From positions 1-6,923 of the forward strand of contig JAENZU010000185.1 of assembly GCA_016841125.1 (NCBI GenBank): 6,923 nt of DNA, given 5' to 3'. This document shows, one piece after another, positions 1 through 6,773 of this stretch (within the stretch, counting starts at the first letter, position 1; every line of letters begins with the position of its first letter). The stretch comes from Melioribacter sp. Its GTDB lineage: Bacteria > Bacteroidota > Ignavibacteria > Ignavibacteriales > Melioribacteraceae. A program made the translations under genes and the position numbers. Under the pieces are notes generated by a model. It ran no database searches, was not told the origin of the DNA, and saw only the letters and a list, made by a program, of their open reading frames with translations.

Positions 1-1062
1 GGTGCCGTTAGACTAACACAAAAATTTTTCCCTGACTTTAAAGTAACTAAACAAAGAGTTGCCGAAGCCCGGGATTGGATCGAAGGCGGAATTTTCCATG
101 TCGTGAATGAAGCAAAACAAATTGGTTTCGATATTACTATTGGCTCATCGGGTACTTTTTTATCTACCGCAAACATGATCTCAAATGCACGGAACGGAAA
201 TGGTTCGCTGCTTACAATCAATAATTTTCTCTTTACAGGAAGAGAAGTATCAAAATTAGAAAAGGAAATTCTCAGCAGAAAAACTCCGGAAGAAAGAAAT
301 AAAATTTCAGGTTTGGATGCAAAAAGAGCCGATATAATTCCTGCCGGTATTTTAATAATCTCCTCAATTATAAAAGAGTTTGGAATTAAGCAGATGATAG
401 TTTCCGATTACGCTCTCCGCGAGGGAATTGTTATCGATACAATTCAAAAAGTTAAACCGGAAATAGGCGGCAGCAAACTTGCTTCAATACGTAAAGAAAG
501 TGTTCAGCAGCTAATGAATTCCTGTAATTATTCAAAAGATCATTGCGTGCATGTTGCAGAATTATCCGCCAAATTATTCGATCAGCTGCAAGAACTGCAT
601 CAATTAGATAGCAACGCTAAAGAGTATCTTGAAGCTGCCGCAAAACTTCACGATATCGGTTACCATATCTCGCACAGCCAGCATCATAGGCATACTCAGT
701 ATATTATTAATAATTCTGAACTTTTAGGTTTCAATGAAAATGAAATTAATATTATTGCCAATGTTGCAAGGTATCATCGTAAAAGCCATCCTAAAAAAAG
801 TCACAAAGAATATTCTTCTCTAACAGAAAAAAGTAAAGAGATAGTAAATAAACTTTCCGCAATTTTAAGAGTAGCGGATTCGCTCGATAGAACCCACAAT
901 TCTAAAGTATTCGATTTCAAAACCGAAATTTCTGAAAACGAAGTGGATATTCTAATAAATTATAAAGGCGAAAAACCCGAAATCGAAATGTGGAATTTCG
1001 GCAGGCGCAAATCTTTATTTGAATCAGTTTTTAATAAAAAAATAAATTTGGTGTTAAATTAA
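1..1062 (+). CDS. ppx: Ppx/GppA family phosphatase with C-terminal HD domain, 5' end cut by window edge
   Basis: The reading frame is open from base 1 to the TAA at 1060-1062, giving 353 visible residues. The family (exopolyphosphatase / guanosine pentaphosphate phosphatase) hydrolyses polyphosphate or pppGpp in the cytoplasm, linking phosphate storage to the stringent response. Seen: GAVRLTQKF at the very start, matching the family's G-[AS]-V-R-x-T block; IGSSGT at visible residues 47-52, the second phosphate-binding loop of the ASKHA fold; then an HD-type domain with H184, the HD pair H217-D218 in LHDIGYHIS, the histidine-rich QHHRHTQY stretch, RYHRKSHP, and a late aspartate in LRVADSLDRTH. 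Compared with about 500 residues for HD-containing members, roughly 150 N-terminal residues with the first catalytic block are missing. GTG at 103 is internal, because family similarity continues to base 1. Whether the substrate is polyphosphate or pppGpp cannot be told from sequence alone. Confidence 0.9.
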   Translation, partial: GAVRLTQKFFPDFKVTKQRVAEARDWIEGGIFHVVNEAKQIGFDITIGSSGTFLSTANMISNARNGNGSLLTINNFLFTGREVSKLEKEILSRKTPEERNKISGLDAKRADIIPAGILIISSIIKEFGIKQMIVSDYALREGIVIDTIQKVKPEIGGSKLASIRKESVQQLMNSCNYSKDHCVHVAELSAKLFDQLQELHQLDSNAKEYLEAAAKLHDIGYHISHSQHHRHTQYIINNSELLGFNENEINIIANVARYHRKSHPKKSHKEYSSLTEKSKEIVNKLSAILRVADSLDRTHNSKVFDFKTEISENEVDILINYKGEKPEIEMWNFGRRKSLFESVFNKKINLVLN

Positions 1063-1100
1063 GTTTATACTTAAGAAATTACCGCAATTCATTTTATTTT

Positions 1101-1129
1101 TTGCATTTCAAAAGCGGTGTCTTTATATT
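1101..1129 (+). promoter_or_regulatory. Candidate promoter for asnS and the nuo genes
   Basis: In the only sizeable intergenic gap, TTGCAT (1101-1106) and TATATT (1124-1129) are separated by exactly 17 bases, the ideal sigma-70 spacing. The -10 element matches TATAAT at 5 of 6 positions; the -35 matches TTGACA at only 3 of 6. Read by the Bacteroidota pattern, TTTG (1100-1103) and TATATTTA (1124-1131) fit TTTG / TAnnTTTG with one mismatch and a 20-base spacer. Transcription would start near 1136, leaving a leader of about 35 bases before asnS. The region is AT-rich, so chance matches are likely, and no start-site data are available. Confidence 0.4.
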
Positions 1130-1169
1130 TACAAATTCTATTTACTGAATAATATCTGATGATAAATTA

Positions 1170-2459
1170 ATGGTTTACATTAAAGACCTTTCTAAACATG
1201 TTGGAGAGGAAGTTACTCTTAAAGGATGGTTGTACAACAAAAGATCCAGCGGAAAAATTAAATTTTTAATTCTTCGCGATGGAACCGGCTATCTTCAATG
1301 TGTTGCATTTAAAGGAAACTTACCTGAAGAGAAATTTGAATTAGCAGACACTTTTTCCCAGGAAACCTCTTTTGAAGTTACCGGTAAGGTTAAAGAAGAA
1401 AAAAGAGCAGTCGGCGGTTACGAATTAGATGTAACGGATCTCGATCTCATTTCTGCGGCAGAGAATTACCCAATCACTCCAAAGGAACACGGTGTAGAAT
1501 TTCTGATCGACCACCGTCATTTATGGATACGTTCGCAGCGGCAGGTTGCTATACTTAAAATCCGCCATAGAATTGTAAAAGCTATTAGAGACTTTTTTGA
1601 CGATAGAGGGTTCACACTTTTTGATCCTCCTATTCTTACGCCAAATGCATGTGAAGGCACATCCACCCTTTTTGAAACCGAATACTTTGATTTAGGGAAA
1701 GCTTATTTGACCCAATCGGGACAGCTTTATGCCGAAGCCGGCGCAATGGCTCTCGGAAAAGTTTATACGTTTGGTCCAACTTTCCGTGCCGAAAAATCTA
1801 AAACCAGAAGACATCTAACAGAATTTTGGATGGTTGAACCGGAAGCTGCTTTCTTCGATTTGAATGATGATATGGATTTGGCTGAAGAATTTTTAGAATA
1901 TATCGTTCAAACCGTATTAAAAGATAATCAGGAAGATTTAAAAATATTAGAACGAGATACTTCAACTCTCGAAAAAGTAAAACGCCCGTTTCCAAGAATT
2001 AGTTACGACGAAGCTGTTGCTATCCTAAAAGAAAACGGTGTTGATTTTGAATGGGGCAACGATTTCGGCGGTGGTGACGAAACTATCATTTCATCCAAAT
2101 TCGACCGCCCGGTTATGGTTCACAGGTATCCATCTGAAATAAAAGCGTTTTATATGAAAAGAGATCCCGATAATCCGAAAGTGGCTCTTGCTGTTGATGT
2201 TTTAGCGCCTGAAGGTTACGGCGAAATTATCGGCGGAAGTCAGCGCGAGGATAATTTAGATTTGCTTCTTCAAAGAATTAAAGAGCATGAGTTACCCCAA
2301 GAATTTTTTGAATGGTATCTTGATTTACGAAGATACGGCTCGGTGCCGCATGCAGGTTTCGGGCTGGGGCTCGAAAGAACTGTCTCGTGGATTTGCGGTT
2401 TGGAACATCTTAGGGAGGCAATCCCATTTCCAAGAATGATTTATAGGAATACACCTTAG
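1170..2459 (+). CDS. asnS: Asparagine--tRNA ligase (asparaginyl-tRNA synthetase)
   Basis: This class II aminoacyl-tRNA synthetase attaches asparagine to tRNA(Asn) in the cytoplasm using ATP. The 429 residues have an N-terminal OB-fold anticodon-binding domain (about 1-100, including VTLKGWLYNKRSSGKI) and a catalytic domain. Motif 1 ends near P154 (FDPPILTP). Motif 2 is FGPTFRAEKSKTRRHLTEFW at 201-220, with ATP-binding R206. Motif 3 is GLGLER at 398-403, with R403. AYLTQSGQLY and the AEKSKTRRHLTEFWMVEPE stretch are AsnRS signatures and differ from the usual AspRS version (AEEHNTSRHLNEF). The length and the PFPRMIYRNTP tail fit the short Bacillus/Thermus-type AsnRS rather than the approximately 466-residue E. 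coli form. ATG at 1170 is chosen because it sits directly before the conserved OB-fold strand and no in-frame start lies close upstream. The start has no clear Shine-Dalgarno; its leader is GATGATAAATTA. A complete AsnRS suggests direct charging of tRNA(Asn) rather than sole reliance on amidation. Confidence 0.96.
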   Translation: MVYIKDLSKHVGEEVTLKGWLYNKRSSGKIKFLILRDGTGYLQCVAFKGNLPEEKFELADTFSQETSFEVTGKVKEEKRAVGGYELDVTDLDLISAAENYPITPKEHGVEFLIDHRHLWIRSQRQVAILKIRHRIVKAIRDFFDDRGFTLFDPPILTPNACEGTSTLFETEYFDLGKAYLTQSGQLYAEAGAMALGKVYTFGPTFRAEKSKTRRHLTEFWMVEPEAAFFDLNDDMDLAEEFLEYIVQTVLKDNQEDLKILERDTSTLEKVKRPFPRISYDEAVAILKENGVDFEWGNDFGGGDETIISSKFDRPVMVHRYPSEIKAFYMKRDPDNPKVALAVDVLAPEGYGEIIGGSQREDNLDLLLQRIKEHELPQEFFEWYLDLRRYGSVPHAGFGLGLERTVSWICGLEHLREAIPFPRMIYRNTP

Positions 2460-2461
2460 GT

Positions 2462-2977
2462 ATGAATTTAGAAATTATTCTTTTTATTGTTTTAGCTTTA
2501 GTTGCGGTTGTTTCTTCGGTAGCGATGATAACACGCCCGCACCCCGTAATTAGTGCAGTCTTTTTAATATTGAATTTCTTTGCACTGTCCGGATTATATC
2601 TTTTACTCAACGCTCAATTTATCGCGGTAGTTCAAGTTATTGTCTACGCCGGTGCAATTATGGTTTTATTCCTATTTGTGCTGATGCTTTTAAACACAAA
2701 TAAAGAAGATAACATTTTCAAACAGAATAAAGCTTTAAAGATTTTTGCTATCGCGATAGCTGTTCTCATATTTGCCCAGGTTGCATTTCTAATTTTCTTT
2801 TCATCACCATCTGATGCGTTGAACTCTCAAGTAGCAGAAAGTGTGCAGTCGGGTACAATTCAGCAGATCGGCACAAAACTTTATACGGATTATATTTTAC
2901 CTTTTGAAGCAGCAGGCTTTTTATTATTAGCAGCAACAATCGGCGCCCTGGTTTTATCAAAAAAGAAATTTGAATAG
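2462..2977 (+). CDS. nuoJ: NADH-quinone oxidoreductase subunit J
   Basis: NuoJ is a membrane-arm subunit of respiratory complex I (the ND6 homologue), next to NuoK and NuoA at the junction with the quinone site. The 171 residues show five hydrophobic helices (about 4-23, 28-49, 53-78, 91-113 and 143-165). The diagnostic block is RPHPVISAVFLILNFFALSG followed by FIAVVQVIVYAGAIMVLFLF, with Y62 and G64 in TM3 matching the conserved Tyr/Gly at the pi-bulge that moves between open and closed states. The last helix, PFEAAGFLLLAATIGALVL, is also typical. The length is close to E. coli NuoJ (about 184). It starts only two bases after the asnS stop, so translational coupling is likely. The TAGG overlapping the asnS stop is too close to the ATG for a normal Shine-Dalgarno. 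It is followed by nuoK after 3 bases. The usual upstream neighbour nuoI is absent. Confidence 0.96.
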   Translation: MNLEIILFIVLALVAVVSSVAMITRPHPVISAVFLILNFFALSGLYLLLNAQFIAVVQVIVYAGAIMVLFLFVLMLLNTNKEDNIFKQNKALKIFAIAIAVLIFAQVAFLIFFSSPSDALNSQVAESVQSGTIQQIGTKLYTDYILPFEAAGFLLLAATIGALVLSKKKFE

Positions 2978-2980
2978 AAT

Positions 2981-3289
2981 ATGACTTCAATACCTTTAGA
3001 ATATTATTTGATTCTTAGTGCCTTCATGTTTTCTGTGGGGGTAACCGGTGTTCTTATTAGAAGAAACGCTATAGTAGTGTTTATGTGTATCGAGTTAATG
3101 CTGAATTCAGCAAATTTAACTTTGGTTGCTTTCTCATCTTTTCTCGGAAATCCTATTGGTCAGGTTTTCGTATTTTTTGTAATGACTGTTGCTGCAGCCG
3201 AGGCTGCCGTCGGACTTGCAATTATAATTGCAATTTTCCGGAATAAGTTAAGCGTTAATATTGACGAGATAAATATTTTTAAGTGGTAA
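2981..3289 (+). CDS. nuoK: NADH-quinone oxidoreductase subunit K
   Basis: NuoK is a small three-helix membrane subunit of complex I (ND4L homologue; related to MrpC). The 102 residues match the usual 100-105. Seen: SVGVTGVLIRRNAIVVFMCIELMLNSANL, with E38 in TM2, and FFVMTVAAAEAAVGLAI, with E74 in TM3. These correspond to the two membrane glutamates (E36 and E72 in E. coli) that carry protons along the central hydrophilic axis. The RRN loop between TM1 and TM2 is also conserved. Helices lie at about 8-26, 30-54 and 60-86. The ATG follows the nuoJ stop by 3 bases without a Shine-Dalgarno. A stand-alone MrpC is unlikely because the neighbours are NuoJ, L and M rather than Mrp subunits. Confidence 0.97.
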   Translation: MTSIPLEYYLILSAFMFSVGVTGVLIRRNAIVVFMCIELMLNSANLTLVAFSSFLGNPIGQVFVFFVMTVAAAEAAVGLAIIIAIFRNKLSVNIDEINIFKW

Positions 3290-3297
3290 TCAATTAA

Positions 3298-5238
3298 ATG
3301 ATCGACTATATCTATCTTACGGTTCTGCTCCCGCTGCTCGGATTTTTAATTAACGGGCTGCTCGGACCAAAAATTAAAAATGAAAAATTAATCGGAATTA
3401 TCGGTAGTTCTACAGTTGGTATTTCATTTCTCGTTGTTCTATTCGCGTTAATCCAAACTGTTGGTTTACCTGCCGATCAGCGGACAAATGTAGTTGAACT
3501 TTTCACCTGGCTAAATGTAGCCGGACTTAATATTAAATTTGCTTATTTAGTAGATCCGCTTTCCCTTACCATGGCGATGGTTGTTACCGGCGTCGGATTT
3601 CTTATCCATGTTTATTCAATCGGTTACATGCACGGAGATAAAGCGTTCTGGAAATTCTTCGCATATTTGAACCTTTTCATTTTCGCAATGATGAATTTGA
3701 TACTGGGCGATAATTTTGTAGTACTCTTCCTCGGATGGGAAGGCGTAGGGTTATGTTCATATTTACTAATTGGATTTTGGTACGAGAAGAATTTTGAAAA
3801 GGGAACTGTTCCGCAAGCCGCTAAGAAAGCTTTTATTGTTAATAGAATAGGTGATTTTGGATTTCTGCTCGGGATGTTTCTTATTTACTCTACTTTCGAT
3901 AGTTTAAACTTTTTAGATGTATTTTCTAAAGCCGAGTATTTCCCTGTTTCCGAAGCAACATTTGGGCTGATCGCAATATTTTTATTCATTGGAGCTAAGG
4001 GAAAATCTGCTCAGATACCTCTCTTTGTTTGGCTGCCTGATGCGATGGCTGGTCCCACACCGGTTTCAGCATTAATACATGCCGCAACAATGGTGACAGC
4101 CGGTGTTTATATGGTTGCAAGAGCATCAATAATTTTTGCATCCGCACCTGCGGTTATGACAGTTGTAGCGGTTATAGGAATGCTTACTGCATTTTTTGCG
4201 GCAACAATTGGACTGGTTCAAAACGATATTAAAAAAGTACTTGCTTATTCAACCGTTAGTCAATTAGGTTATATGTTTCTTGCGCTTGGTGTCGGTGCAT
4301 TTTCAGCCGGTATCTTTCATGTAATGACACACGCCTTCTTTAAAGCACTCCTCTTTTTGGGTGCCGGTTCCATCATTCACTCAATGCACGAAGAACAGAA
4401 TATCCAGAAGTATGGTAATCTGAAAAAATATATGCCTAAAACATTTATCACTTTTGTTATTGCGGCATTTGCAATTTCCGGTTTCCCCGGCTTGTCCGGA
4501 TTCTTCAGCAAAGATGAAATTCTCTGGTATTCTTATGCTAACGGAAATTTATTCTTTTGGATTGTTGGAGCAATAACCGCGGTGCTAACGGCATTCTATA
4601 TGTTTAGGCTGGTTACACTAACGTTTTTTGGAAAAGAAAGATTTAACAAAAGTGAAAAACATCCTCATGAATCCCCGGCAGTAATGACCATACCTTTAAT
4701 GATATTGGCATTTTTGGCAGTGGTTGGCGGGTACATCGGCATTCCTGAAATCTTTTCCGGTGAGCATGGCAATGTATTCCATAATTGGCTAATGCCTGTG
4801 TTTGCCGCAGCCGATAGAAAAATGGCTGTTTATGGGACACATACTCATTTAGAAGAAATTGTTTTAATGGTAATCTCGGTTGCAGCAGCGCTTGGAGCTA
4901 TTTACGCAGCGTATATCATTTATACTAAAAGAATTGAAGTTGCTAACAAAACTGCTTCCAAGTTGAAAGGATTGTACACTACACTGTTTAATAAATACTA
5001 TGTAGATGAAGCCTACGAATTCGCTGTAATTAAGCCAATTCAAAAAGGTTCTGAAAAATTATTGTGGAAATTTTTTGACGTAAAAATTGTTGACGGAATT
5101 GTAAACGGAGCGGCAAGTTTGGTTGATGTTGTCTCATCCGTAATTAGAAAAATGCAGACGGGAGTAGCCCAGTTTTATTTAATAATTATGTCTTTGGGTA
5201 TAGCTCTTGTTTTATTCTGGATAATATTAAGTTTATAA
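3298..5238 (+). CDS. nuoL: NADH-quinone oxidoreductase subunit L
   Basis: NuoL is the distal antiporter-like proton-pumping subunit of complex I (ND5 homologue). The 646 residues are somewhat longer than E. coli NuoL (613). Seen: FLGWEGVGLCSYLLIGFW, with E148 (E. coli E144); GAKGKSAQIPLFVWLPDAM, with K236 (E. coli K229) in the broken helix TM7; SALIHAATMVTAGVYM, with H261 (E. coli H254); VMTHAFFKALLFLGAG in TM10-11; and GFFSKDEIL, with K405 and D406 (E. coli K399/D400), lining the exit channel. A membrane segment at about 518-543 is followed by a charged amphipathic stretch (about 546-620) and a final helix (about 626-646). This is the layout of the long lateral helix that runs along NuoM and NuoN. 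MrpA-like alternatives are unlikely: there is no MrpB-like C-terminal domain. ATG lies 8 bases after nuoK, without a Shine-Dalgarno. Confidence 0.97.
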   Translation: MIDYIYLTVLLPLLGFLINGLLGPKIKNEKLIGIIGSSTVGISFLVVLFALIQTVGLPADQRTNVVELFTWLNVAGLNIKFAYLVDPLSLTMAMVVTGVGFLIHVYSIGYMHGDKAFWKFFAYLNLFIFAMMNLILGDNFVVLFLGWEGVGLCSYLLIGFWYEKNFEKGTVPQAAKKAFIVNRIGDFGFLLGMFLIYSTFDSLNFLDVFSKAEYFPVSEATFGLIAIFLFIGAKGKSAQIPLFVWLPDAMAGPTPVSALIHAATMVTAGVYMVARASIIFASAPAVMTVVAVIGMLTAFFAATIGLVQNDIKKVLAYSTVSQLGYMFLALGVGAFSAGIFHVMTHAFFKALLFLGAGSIIHSMHEEQNIQKYGNLKKYMPKTFITFVIAAFAISGFPGLSGFFSKDEILWYSYANGNLFFWIVGAITAVLTAFYMFRLVTLTFFGKERFNKSEKHPHESPAVMTIPLMILAFLAVVGGYIGIPEIFSGEHGNVFHNWLMPVFAAADRKMAVYGTHTHLEEIVLMVISVAAALGAIYAAYIIYTKRIEVANKTASKLKGLYTTLFNKYYVDEAYEFAVIKPIQKGSEKLLWKFFDVKIVDGIVNGAASLVDVVSSVIRKMQTGVAQFYLIIMSLGIALVLFWIILSL

Positions 5239-5242
5239 TTTT

Positions 5243-6769
5243 ATGGAACAAAGCGCCTTACTAACATATCTTATTCTTATTCCGTTTGCAGGCAGTATAA
5301 TTCTGTTTGCCTTTAAAGAAAAGCATGCCCAATTAATCAGGTGGTTCGGATTATTTGTGAGCGGATTGGCATTCATACTTTCGCTGGTTATCTACTTTTC
5401 ATTTGATGCTGCAAAACCCGGATTCCAATTTACTCATAAGGTTTTATGGATTGACAGTTTAAATGTAAGTTATCATGTCGGTGCAGACGGCATATCCGTT
5501 CTATTAATATTACTAACTACATTTATAACACCTCTTACTTTACTTTCTTCGTGGAAAAGCATTCAGAAAAAAGTGAAAATGTTCACCATTATGATGCTCT
5601 TTTTAGAAGTCGGTATGCTGGGTGTGTTTATGTCGCTTGACATTTTCCTTTTCTATATTTTCTGGGAAGTAATGCTTATCCCGATGTACTTTATAATCGG
5701 TATTTGGGGAGGCGAACAAAGAATTTATGCATCGGTAAAGTTTTTTATTTACACGATGTTCGGCAGCCTGCTGATGCTTGTTGCAATTATTTGGCTTGCC
5801 GTTTATGCATCTGAAGTCACCGGGTCATTTACAACTGATTTACTCGAACTTTATAAAATTGGACCAACGATTGCGAGGGATACTCAAAACTGGATGTTTC
5901 TTGCCTTCTTGTTAAGTTTCGCAATCAAAGTACCGTTGTTCCCTCTGCATACATGGCTGCCCGATGCACACGTTCAGGCGCCGACTGCCGGTTCGGTAAT
6001 ATTGGCAGGAGTACTGCTTAAAATGGGTACGTACGGAATGCTGCGCTTCAATTTGCCGTTGTTCCCACAATCAGCAATGCAGTATGCACCTTTCATTTCG
6101 GTATTGGCTGTAATTGGTATCATTTACGGCGCTCTAGTTGCAATGGTTCAAACAGACATGAAAAAGCTGGTTGCTTACTCGTCAGTTTCTCACCTTGGTT
6201 TTGTTGTATTAGGGATTTTCGCTTTAACAGAAGAGTCAATTCAAGGCGCAGTAATTCAGATGGTAAACCATGGTCTATCAACAGGCGCATTATTCCTTTT
6301 GGTTGGTATTGTTTATGAAAGAACTCATAGGCGTGAAATTTCCTATTACGGAGGTATCGCTAAACTTGTACCTGTTTATGCAACTGCCATGATGATTGCT
6401 TCTCTATCATCTATTGGTTTGCCCGGCTTAAATGGTTTTATCGGTGAGTTTTTAATTTTATTGGGATCTTTCAAATCGCAATCATTAGACAGTTGGTGGT
6501 TTGTTATCTTCGGTGCAACCGGAGTTATCTTTGCCGCCGTTTATTTATTATGGATGTACGAAAGAGTTTTCTTTGGCAAAGTTACAAATCCAAAACTGGA
6601 AAGTGAATTGACTGATTTAAATAAAAGGGAATTACTGGTTCTCATTCCAATTTTTGTTCTTATAGTGTGGATAGGAATTTACCCGAGCACTTTCCTAAAT
6701 TTAACTGAAGTTTCAACGCAGTCAATTTTGCAGCATGTTAGTTCGTTCACTATTAATTTACTCAACTAA
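5243..6769 (+). CDS. nuoM: NADH-quinone oxidoreductase subunit M
   Basis: NuoM is the middle antiporter-like proton-pumping subunit of complex I (ND4 homologue). The 508 residues equal the usual length (E. coli about 509), with some 14 membrane helices. Seen: FYIFWEVMLIPMYFIIGIWG, with E142 (E. coli E144) in TM5; SFAIKVPLFPLHTWLPDAHV, with K229 (E. coli K234) in TM7 and the family signature HTWLPDAH; GVLLKMGTYGMLRF, with K260 (E. coli K265) in TM8; VAYSSVSHLGFVVLG; and GLNGFIGEFLILLG, with E402 (E. coli E407) in TM12. HTWLPDAHVQAPTAGSVILAG and the E402 position separate it from NuoL (K at that site) and from NuoN. The start lies four T residues after the nuoL stop and again lacks a Shine-Dalgarno, as expected for a coupled operon gene. 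Confidence 0.97.
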   Translation: MEQSALLTYLILIPFAGSIILFAFKEKHAQLIRWFGLFVSGLAFILSLVIYFSFDAAKPGFQFTHKVLWIDSLNVSYHVGADGISVLLILLTTFITPLTLLSSWKSIQKKVKMFTIMMLFLEVGMLGVFMSLDIFLFYIFWEVMLIPMYFIIGIWGGEQRIYASVKFFIYTMFGSLLMLVAIIWLAVYASEVTGSFTTDLLELYKIGPTIARDTQNWMFLAFLLSFAIKVPLFPLHTWLPDAHVQAPTAGSVILAGVLLKMGTYGMLRFNLPLFPQSAMQYAPFISVLAVIGIIYGALVAMVQTDMKKLVAYSSVSHLGFVVLGIFALTEESIQGAVIQMVNHGLSTGALFLLVGIVYERTHRREISYYGGIAKLVPVYATAMMIASLSSIGLPGLNGFIGEFLILLGSFKSQSLDSWWFVIFGATGVIFAAVYLLWMYERVFFGKVTNPKLESELTDLNKRELLVLIPIFVLIVWIGIYPSTFLNLTEVSTQSILQHVSSFTINLLN

Positions 6770-6773
6770 CGTA

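Noticed and set aside
103..105. GTG at 103 as the start of the Ppx/GppA gene
   Set aside because: The frame is open to base 1 and the residues before it (GAVRLTQKF and onward) are conserved family sequence, so the gene is truncated by the window edge rather than starting here.
1059..1074. TTAAGT-TTAT-ACTTAA inverted repeat overlapping the Ppx/GppA stop codon, as a terminator
   Set aside because: The stem is only six mostly A/T pairs and no T-tract follows it directly, so it is too weak to call an intrinsic terminator.
1081..1118. ACCGC (1081-1085) and GCGGT (1114-1118) inverted arms in the intergenic gap
   Set aside because: A five-base stem with a 28-base loop is expected by chance; the loop spans the candidate -35 element, but there is no further evidence for an operator or riboswitch.
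1798..4840. Reverse-strand open frames at 1798-1995, 2410-2610, 2766-2990 and 4643-4840
   Set aside because: All are 65-74 codons, lie antisense to well-conserved asnS, nuoJ or nuoL coding sequence, and have low-complexity or unfamily-like translations.
2981..6769. Mrp-type multisubunit Na+/H+ antiporter instead of complex I
   Set aside because: A true NuoJ is present, NuoL lacks the MrpB-like extension, and no MrpE/F/G genes follow; NuoK and NuoM residues match the complex I versions.
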